A stretch of 64,000 nt of DNA from Mycogone perniciosa. Taxonomy: Eukaryota > Ascomycota > Sordariomycetes > Hypocreales > Hypocreaceae. Under the pieces are notes generated by a model. It ran no database searches and was not told the DNA's origin. It saw nothing but the letters and a program-made list of their open reading frames with translations. A program made the translations under genes and the position numbers. The stretch is taken from contig JAOALB010000115.1 in NCBI GenBank assembly GCA_025331125.1, forward strand, positions 62,001-126,000. Direction: 5' to 3'. Shown one piece after another: positions 56,125 to 64,000 of this stretch (positions are counted from its first letter, which is position 1; each line of letters starts with the position of its first letter).

Positions 56125-57987
56125 CTACAGCTCTCGCTCAGGAAGCCCCGAAGTCGTTCTGTCAACAATCTCCTTCCCAAGCTTTGTCCAAAACTGGCAA
56201 CCGCTCTTCGTATTCTGATCATCCGAGGACATGAAAAACGAGCTAATGGGCAATATTTTATAAACCACTCGCAAGACCTTGGAGAGCTTATCCTTGCTTC
56301 CATCAGCAAGTGGCCATTGTACAATGGGGCTGAGCTTGTTGGGATCTTCCTCGACAGCAAACGACGCAAAGTAATTCTGATAGTACGGCGTGACTGTTAG
56401 CTGGAGGAAACCGGCATAAAGCTCAGCTAATTGCTTCGGGATGTTGAGAAGCTCTAGCATAGTCTGTGCTTCTTGTTTGCTGTTCGTGTACAATGGAGCG
56501 AGATCCGATCCGTGGAAGGCTAGGAGGTCGAACGGGAATGCGTATTCCATCATGTGCGTCTTTTTCGGGTATGCCTCGAACATATCTCTGGTATTGCAAG
56601 TGAATGACGCATCGCGAATGGCGGTGTTGATGCACGCTTGGAAATTGCCAGCAAAATTCTTCGGGCAGTCGTACTGGTTGTTGACTTTTTCTCTGGCGAA
56701 CTTCAGGTCGTCACCAGGGAGGAAGACTTCTAAAAATGCATCAAACTTCTCTTGGGTGTCGATGTCCTGAGGAGTAAAAGCGGTAGCCTCATCTGCAACG
56801 TGAGAGACAATGGCCTTTCTGGCATTCTTCCAATATTTTCCTATTTATCATTGAGGTCAGACTGACGGATTCGACAGAACGCTCTCCAATGTCCAAGTGA
56901 CAAAAGGGGTAATGGACTTACCTTGCTCAAAGGAGAGGGTGGGAAGCCTCTTAACCCAAGTCCCATCCACTGCTGGACCAACAGGGAAAAGTCCCGTTTG
57001 TCTGACGGCGTTGAAGAGGTCCGTATTAGCCTTGGTCAGAGTCTCGATTTTGGCGGATCGCAGACAATCGATGTTGTACTCAAATTCGCAGCCCGAAAGT
57101 CGGGAGAAGTTCTTGTACATAGTGTCCAGTCTGCCATTGGCGGTGTTGTCCCAAGCCCACTCAAATGCTGGGCTGAGTGCTGCGTACGAGTGGAAAAGAG
57201 GGTCTCTGTTACCATCGTCTCGAATGAGATGATGGAGGATGGAGCCTGCGCCGGCGGACTCGCCCCAAGCAGTCACTTTGTTCTTGTTCCCTCCCACTAG
57301 ATGTGCGTAGTCCTGCACCCATTTGAACAGCAAAGCCTGGTCGTGCAAACCAGCATTGGGCAAGCCAGCCTTTTGCATGTAGTCTCCCGCAAGGAATCCA
57401 AAGGCACCGGTGCGATAGTTACCCGAGATGTGGATGGCTTTGTAGTCGGTGGCTTTGATAATCGAGCGTCCGGTGTAAAAGGGACCACCCGGGTTCTTGT
57501 TGCCAAAAGCGTATGCTCCTCCAAAGATCCAAACAATAATTGGCAATGGCTTTGCACTAGCATGGAACGCGGAGACTGGGGCGTGGATGTCGAGGAACAG
57601 ACAATCTTCTTGCTCCTTCACGCCCTCTTGGGGAGCCTTGATCTGACGGCGTCGACCACCTGGAGGGTGTGCTAGCTTTCCCAGTTTGATTTGGATGCAG
57701 CTGATATCTTCGGTTTCGGGCTGCAATTTGTCATCCTTCCAGTCAGGGAAGGCGGGAGCGCCGAAGCGTTGAGGCTCCGCACCGAAGCGGACATTCTTGA
57801 AGCGATAGATCTAGAGTCTTGTTAATAGAGAGTCCACTGTGTTATTGAAACGACAATGCCACTTTACCTTATCATCGTTTGGGTCGAGCTCTGCCTGATA
57901 AGTGCCCCATGGCAACTTCAATTTTGGCGGTTCGACTGCAGCGACCTGAAGGGCTAATGAGCCCAACAACAAGAGTTTGGAGAGCAT
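56125..57987 (-). CDS. secreted type-B carboxylesterase/lipase
   Basis: Secreted alpha/beta hydrolase of the carboxylesterase type-B family, 574 aa. Exons are 57987-57868, 57810-56922 and 56840-56125; introns of 57 bp (GTAAAG...ACTCTAG) and 81 bp (GTAAGT...AAATAG) keep frame. The signal peptide is MLSKLLLLGSLALQVAA. The family's second signature EDCLFLDI is at about 108-115, the oxyanion glycines in IVWIFGGAYAFG, and the nucleophile in GESAGAGS with Ser225. The catalytic His is probably in the exon 3 segment LLAFHGSDLAP. The C-terminus is complete. Substrates range from esters to lipids and cannot be deduced. It has no secondary-metabolite neighbours here and looks like a stand-alone secreted esterase. 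Confidence 0.9.
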
Positions 57988-60900
57988 TGCAACGCTATGG
58001 ACAATCGATCAAGAGTGGTGTTGCTCCAATGCTGGTGTGTTGAGTGAAGTTGTGAGGAAAACGAGAGGATTGCCTACGTTGGAAATCATTCCTTTTATCT
58101 TTCTTCCTCGGCTTGCATATTACTCATATGTACTTCATATTTCGTAGTAATATTGAGTTACAATGTATCTCGTTTCCCTCAACTTCAAAGTCTCACCGGC
58201 TGCACGACGACATCTTGTGGATGGCTGAAAAGCAAGACCTGCAGGTGGAGATGCGTAGCAAAGAAGCGAAGTACATGCATATGCCGATTCGAATACTTTC
58301 TTTTCTCAGCGCACATATCTCTCCTGCAACGCTGTTTGGCTGTTTCTGATGCAACGACGTCTGCGGGGGTGGCTGGGGGAGGAGACAACAAGGAGGGGCA
58401 TTATCGGTTCTTGTTCATATTTCGTTTTGTGTGAATACATAGGGTAGGCTTTGTCCTTTCCATACGAGGCAGTGATGTTTGCTATTTTATGCCTAGGGGG
58501 TTAGTATTTGCGTACTCCGTACTCCTTTTTTCTTCGATATGAAAGCTATGAATCTCCCCATGATCCTTGCTCGCCATCTGGTGGGGTAATCGGGTAGATG
58601 GTACTAATATGTGGATCACGGCAACTCCCCATATGCAGCTCGAGTCTCATCGGGTATCCAGCTCGCCACAGTTTCAGCTATTCTATGCAGGCCTGTTTTG
58701 AGCTTTCTAACTGGTTCTACCCCGCTAAGCTAAGGGCTTACGGGCTAACTTGTGTTCTCCAGAGTCTTTAGGCATGAACCTATAATGATCAATGACCTTA
58801 TCACATTGCTGACCTGGCCTACCATTATACTTGGGCAGGTTCATGTACGAATTACGAAGTATATGCGAGCTCTTTCGTGGCTCCTCTCTTGCTTGGGTGG
58901 GCCTTTTACGTGGCCTCACTTACCTGGACTCGACATAAATCATGTGAGTAACATTTACGAGCTTTTCTTGGCAGTCCACTCTGATGCATGAGGACCGCAT
59001 CGTAGGCTTTGTGGAGGCATAAACTTGAAGAGATCGATCAATGCTCGGACTAGTCAACACGCCGAGCACCCTGACTTGGCAGAGCTACCCATGCTTGCAC
59101 AATACATAGATGGAGTACGAAGTAGATACGAATTAGGAGAAGAGACAAAAGAGCATAAACTCGGAACATGGACAGGCAGACTTCAATGGTAGTTTGGGTA
59201 ACTATCACATGCAGGGCGGCTCGTAGACTGCCTTTTTGCGAACCTCTCCATAGCCACTGCAAATATTTGCCCCGATTGGCTCTTTCATTTAGCTATAGTT
59301 TTCCACATAACCTTGGCATACGTGTAATATTTATGCACTCATGCAAGAGATCTCGGACTGCCCCTCCTGCGGCACTTGTGAATTACCAATTGTGTGTGGT
59401 TCGGTGTCTTAACTAAAAGACTTTGTCTTTGATGTGGTAAAAAAACGAAGTTGAGGTACCGATGGTCCACACCAATTGGTACAGTTCACAAAGTCCCTTT
59501 CTCTTCAAGTCTTTGAGGATCTCTCCAAAGAAACCATCTGGGCTACCAAGGACATATCCACCTTGGGCTGGCAAAGGTGCTTCTGGAGATGCATACGGCC
59601 AATAATTGCTTGCCACATATGTATGTATTTGCATTCATATATGGGTGGCAGACCAATAAATGGATTCTCGGGCTCATATTCCTCCAGAGTTACAATCACT
59701 ACTTCGTACTATGTGCTTGAAATTCGGGGTTGCCCACCAAGTTCGATGCAAGCCAAGAATGGAGGCCATGCATAGCCAACAACTCATGCGTGTCGGGCAA
59801 TCACTGCCTAGCCGATGATCACGACATCCCCGCACGGCTGGATGACCTTATCCGAGGCCTCTATGTAGTTTGAAGCTGTACTTCGTACTCTCCGAGGTTA
59901 TGGATCCACCAGGCTCGCTTGAACTTGGTGGCAGATTTTACAGCCGACCCATATACCAAGGAGCGAATAGCTTGCTTGGTGCTATAGTTTGAAGTTGACC
60001 TTGCCAATGTTCACCAAACATGAAGGCGTACTCGTACTTACATGCCAAGGCACTTCCGTGTTCTCCGTACCGAAGGCATGAAAATGCATGAGGAGATCTA
60101 GGTCTTCTCTCCCCGGCGGATTCTGGTCAAGGCCATTCTGCAATCCCTCTCTAAACGATTGGATAGCGACTTTTGGGTGTAAAAGAAAAGTCATTCTAGA
60201 TCATTGCCATCGAAATCTTGACTGGTGGTGGTGACTTTCATTGACTTGTTCAGTACATTAGAGTGACTACGAAGTACATGCCAATTTGATGGACATGGAC
60301 ACATGAAATTAGGAAATTGAAACAACGCCAAAGAAGGTGACGGGAACTCCCTTCATAGCCAGGATCACTTAAGTAGCTCCCCCCAGGTGTTAGTATCACG
60401 TGGAGAGTCAGGTAGTGTTGACTTTATAGCCAATGACAGGAACTTGAGATGTGGCATAAAATCCCACTGGCTTTCATAGTCCGCTGGAAAGCCTCTGTGT
60501 TGTAATATGGACCCCATATGCAATGTCAAAAGCTGTTGGTTCTTGTTGGCTTTCAGTGCTTTCGACCCGTCAAGGGTTCGGTCAAAACTTGTGGCCTATT
60601 TGGCAAAACAGAGCGGATAAACGTCCACTGACAGCGTTACGATGAAAAAGCTTTCGTATCAAAATTCGGAAAAAGTGCTTCCAATCTCTCGATTACGAAG
60701 AAGCAACATGCTCAGTGCATCCATCAGCATCCATCAGCATCCATCAGCTTCTGCTCGAGGAGTTGGCGATATGATCACGTGACTGAAACCATCCCCGATC
60801 ACGTGTTATGGAATCTCCAGCCTTACTGAAGCAATCGACTCTCAAGAAAGCGGATAGGGTGCCTTGCGAAAACCAGGTGCAATTTGGTTACGATGTTGTT

Positions 60901-61188
60901 TCTTTTTGTTTTCATCTGCTATTCAAGCTAGGGCATCTCACAGGGAAATGGCCCAAAGCCTGTCTTCAATATCCAAGCCATGACACAGCAGCTTGGTCCC
61001 GATTTCACCAGGGATAATGATGCCTCACCAGAAGGGGCGAATTATGTCGCCTCTCATTAAAACAGCATCCCTGGTAGGTCTCGTGATTCATCAAAACATA
61101 TCCATAGTAGCTTTAGCTGAGTCCGAAGCTGCAGAGTCTGTCACGTCAAAACATCCGCCCTGCGATATCATGGCGACGGTCATTGTCG
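57988..61188. other. gene-poor region with possible gene remnants
   Basis: This is 3.2 kb without a confident gene. One TACGGAGTA lies at 58513-58521. On the minus strand, 60194 to about 59850 gives an ATG-started exon ending at a GTAAGT donor (GTAAGT on the minus strand at 60042-60037) with an in-phase ACTATAG acceptor, predicting about 80-85 residues. Another protein-like tail lies at about 59650-59413. They may be remnants of one gene or chance. A three-unit 10-bp repeat (GCATCCATCA) is at 60718-60747, and two CACGTG E-boxes at 60776-60781 and 60800-60805 precede the helicase gene. Confidence 0.4.
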
Positions 61189-63228
61189 ATGGTGAGGCGG
61201 CGAGAACACCCTCACCTAAGAGCGCATGGTACAGGAGAAATCGCGTGCAATTATGGCGCGTTTGCGGTTCGCGCTCTTCACTCAACTGCTTGCTATCGCC
61301 ATGATCGGCCTCTTGATCATATGTCCGTTCCACTCTCGGACGAGGCAATTGAGATGGCTCGGGAATACTGGGCACAACAAAAGGCGTACGACCTCTGGGA
61401 CCCTGAGTCAACAGATCCCCACCACATCCAAAAGGCGAATGATGCGCTTCAAAGCATGGCTCGTTATCGACGAGCCTACACCAAACTAGTGCTGGAGAGG
61501 GATACGCTACCTCTGGGCACCCGAACCTATGAACCCCCAGATATCACACAACTCAATTACTCGGAGGAAGAGGAAGATGAGACAACATCAATTTATGGGC
61601 GTTCTCACTCCAGAAGCAACAGTGAACCGATCCTTTCACCTGAGCAAGAGCGTGTAGTTGAGCTTGCTGTGGCAGGTCATAACATTTTTTACACCGGGTC
61701 CGCAGGCTGCGGCAAGTCTACCGTGTTGGGCGCTATCCGGAACCGTTTGTTGCAGATGAACAAAACCGTCCATGTAATGGCACCAACGGGTAGGGTAGCA
61801 ATATCCAATGCCGGTACAACGACTTGGAGCTTTGCAGGGTGGACACCGAACTCCCACAAGAAATCTCTAGCGAAACTGAGAAAATTAGATCAAGAAATAC
61901 GGCAGAAGTTTAAGGGCACCCACACCATTATCATCGACGAGATAAGCATGGTCGAGAATCTGCATTTTCAGCGCTTGAGTGAGGTCATGAAAGCGGCGCG
62001 TCCACGCAACAGTCCTTTGGCGCAGCTCCCTTTCGGTGGAGTCCAGGTCATTGTAACGGGCGATTTCTGTCAGCTACCCCCCGTCAAACCTTTCCGTCAT
62101 TGCATTCGTTGCGGTAGCGATCTCATACCGGATGCGCTCAAGAGGACCTACCTCTGTCCTAAGAAGACTTGTCGTAGAGTCTACCAAGATGATGATAAGT
62201 GGGCGTTTCGTAGTCAAGCATGGACGGACTGCAACTTTCAGTACGTCCACCTCGAGACAATCCATAGGCAAAGCGACATAAGGTTCATTAATTTGCTAGA
62301 GAGGTGTCGGGTTGGTTTGCCATTGGACAGTTCTGACATACGTCTCTTAACGAACTATGATGCGCCAAATGTGAACAACGCTGTGAGACTTTACTGTACG
62401 CGAGAGGAAGTGCGCAAAACGAATGAGAGGGAGTTCCAGCGCCTTCAAACTTTACCACAAAAATACCAATGTGTCGACCTGTTTTCTTGGAACGAAAAAC
62501 TTCACCCTTCTCTGAAACTCTATCACCAGAAGAATTTAGATGGGTCTCTTCGGGCGCTCAATGACCACAGCTTCGAGTGTGAGCTCCAGCTCAAGAAGGG
62601 AATGTTGGTAGTACTGTCGACAAACATCGATTTGGGAAGAGGTCTATGCAATGGCGCTCAAGGAATCGTAGCTGGCTTCGAACCTTACGGTTCTCGACAG
62701 CCCCCCAGTGATAGAGCCATGAAGGATGACAGAGATCTTCCTTTTTACTGGCCAGACCCGACTGTGTCACTGTGGCGAGCACAGATGAGGAAATACTTGG
62801 AGAAAAACGACACAGGGGGCGGCGGATGGCCCATCGTGAAATTCCACAACGGCATCAAGTGTACTGTTTACCCAAGTTGCCAGACGGTCTTGCTGGGGAA
62901 TCAGAAGCCCTATTCAGTATTAGCACGAACGCAAATCCCACTGGCGGCGGCTTGGGCAATTAGTGTCCATAAATCCCAGGGAATGACACTGGAGAGGGCG
63001 ATTGTGAATCTGACGCGGGCGTTTGAAGAAGGTCAGGTCTACGTCGCTCTGTCACGAGCGAAATCGCTTGAAGGCTTGAAAATAGAGGGTGACGCGACAA
63101 AGCTGGGTCAATTTCGGGGGAACGAGCAAGTAAGAGCTTTTCTAGAGGAAAAGTTTGGTGAGAGAGGATCGGCTGGGTCTCAATGGGGGTTAACTGAGCC
63201 AGTGGCTGTGGGAAACACAGCATCTTAG
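61189..63228 (+). CDS. Pif1-family DNA helicase, probably mitochondrial
   Basis: 5'-to-3' superfamily 1B helicase of the Pif1 family, 679 aa, intronless. ATG 61189 is the first in frame. The early sequence AVRALHSTACYRHDR is a typical fungal mitochondrial presequence end, so a mitochondrial form is likely; a longer 5' exon cannot be excluded. Helicase motifs are Walker A GSAGCGKST 170-178, Walker B IIIDE with D250/E251, VTGDFCQLPPVKP (motif III), VHLETIHRQ (motif IV), WAISVHKSQGMTLERA (motif V) and VYVALSRAKSLEGL (motif VI). Between motifs III and IV a zinc-ribbon-like insert has C305, C308, C323 and C328. Pif1 enzymes unwind G-quadruplexes and maintain mitochondrial DNA. This copy need not be the canonical Pif1; an additional lineage-specific paralogue is possible. 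Confidence 0.88.
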   Translation: MVRRREHPHLRAHGTGEIACNYGAFAVRALHSTACYRHDRPLDHMSVPLSDEAIEMAREYWAQQKAYDLWDPESTDPHHIQKANDALQSMARYRRAYTKLVLERDTLPLGTRTYEPPDITQLNYSEEEEDETTSIYGRSHSRSNSEPILSPEQERVVELAVAGHNIFYTGSAGCGKSTVLGAIRNRLLQMNKTVHVMAPTGRVAISNAGTTTWSFAGWTPNSHKKSLAKLRKLDQEIRQKFKGTHTIIIDEISMVENLHFQRLSEVMKAARPRNSPLAQLPFGGVQVIVTGDFCQLPPVKPFRHCIRCGSDLIPDALKRTYLCPKKTCRRVYQDDDKWAFRSQAWTDCNFQYVHLETIHRQSDIRFINLLERCRVGLPLDSSDIRLLTNYDAPNVNNAVRLYCTREEVRKTNEREFQRLQTLPQKYQCVDLFSWNEKLHPSLKLYHQKNLDGSLRALNDHSFECELQLKKGMLVVLSTNIDLGRGLCNGAQGIVAGFEPYGSRQPPSDRAMKDDRDLPFYWPDPTVSLWRAQMRKYLEKNDTGGGGWPIVKFHNGIKCTVYPSCQTVLLGNQKPYSVLARTQIPLAAAWAISVHKSQGMTLERAIVNLTRAFEEGQVYVALSRAKSLEGLKIEGDATKLGQFRGNEQVRAFLEEKFGERGSAGSQWGLTEPVAVGNTAS

Positions 63229-64000
63229 TTGCACTGGTTACCTGATGTTCTGCTAACCCAAGACGTAGCCCTCTTCAATTTCAACCCCATGCTGCTGCTA
63301 TTAGTAATTCATTCACCAAATGGGCTTGTAATATAGTTCACCCGTGTCTGGACCGATCAAGAAATGGCAGGGTTACTCCGTATACTACCCATATAGCCCA
63401 GACGGCGTTTCCTCCGCGGAGATGGTTCAAAAGGTAAGGAACTGACAATGAGGAGGGATTACTAGGGGCATAGGAAGAAGCATAGGAAAATACGTGATTG
63501 GAATGAGTTCAATCCGGGCGAGCTAACAACAGAGAAGGTCATGACATTTTTACAGCAAAGACAGGAAAGCCTAACAGCTCTAGCATAACTGACCAATCCT
63601 CTTTTCAAGCAGCCAGTTCACTAAATCTTTCGTATTAAATTTCATATATATACTAACCACCTATTTGTTCATTTAGTAGTAATTACTTTTGTGTATTTCT
63701 TTTTCGTGAATAGCTGTGTCGTCCCAAATTCCTTACTCTGTCCACAGTATCCGCCTTCGTGCGACCTAAGCGAGAGAACTTGCCTACCCGAGTCTAATAA
63801 TTCAAGAACACAAAATTGTCAATCCACCTCTACCTGGGCCTATGTGATAAAATTGATAACCGTCGACTTCATCATTTGTCCGAAAGGCCTCACAAGTATA
63901 TGAAGCCACTGGGATAGTAATGGCAAAAGAGGTGCCGGTTTTGTTGATGGTAGTACTTAAAGCGATTGGTGAATGGCAGTAACACCACCCGATGAAAGCC
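63229..64000. other. right-edge intergenic region
   Basis: This is 3' flank of the helicase gene to the window end. One TACGGAGTA is at 63374-63382. No gene is supportable. Confidence 0.5.

Noticed and set aside
60718..60747. Short tandem repeat as a possible CRISPR-like or satellite array
   Set aside because: Only three 10-bp units without spacers; a simple slippage repeat.

Overview
The window is nuclear DNA of a filamentous ascomycete (Pezizomycotina). The evidence is short GT-AG introns of about 45-140 bp with CTRAC-type branch sites, a HET-domain gene, a fungal NLR, a GH71 alpha-1,3-glucanase, a CCG-9-type trehalose phosphorylase and an FHA protein with a typical fungal C-terminus. A Sordariomycete, perhaps Hypocreales, is my best guess, but this is inference. 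I assembled about 21 protein-coding genes by hand-splicing across frames, plus one intron-containing tRNA-Lys. Exon borders come from splice consensus, reading-phase match and protein continuity. No transcript data were used.

Layout. 1-11 kb: a mitochondrial CDP-DAG synthase (Tam41), a 3.2 kb gene-free stretch dotted with the 9-mer TACGGAGTA, a secreted GH71 glucanase, an unknown protein and an MFSD1-like transporter. 12.6-15.3 kb: an eight-exon trehalose phosphorylase with a perfect CRE and two STREs upstream. 15.5-26.4 kb: an accessory-looking block holding an AT-rich segment, an intronless GC-rich gene that fuses an SbcD/Mre11-type nuclease to an SbcC/Rad50-type ATPase, then an NLR (phosphorylase-NACHT-ankyrin) placed head to head with a HET-domain gene. 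The NLR and the HET gene each need one single-base frameshift to read through.

26.9-57 kb is mostly conserved housekeeping: the F-BAR/muHD endocytic protein Syp1, a CDK-like kinase, the ribosome-quality-control ligase Listerin, a mitochondrial-looking protein with twelve 29-residue repeats, a 76-aa conserved-looking protein, an FHA protein, a ribosomal-L1-fold biogenesis factor (Cic1/Utp30 type), palmitoyl-protein thioesterase, a 51-aa secreted peptide, the CTDK-I cyclin, tRNA-Lys(CUU), a glutathionyl-hydroquinone reductase and a secreted carboxylesterase. 58-61 kb is another gene-poor stretch. It is followed by an intronless Pif1-family helicase with a mitochondrial-type N-terminus.

The most unusual items are the single-chain SbcD-SbcC fusion, which lacks a zinc hook and has a hydrophobic helix near the expected coiled-coil apex; the adjoining NLR/HET pair; and the repeat protein. 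Calling the 15.5-26.4 kb block a nuclease plus non-self-recognition island is inference from gene content and composition only.
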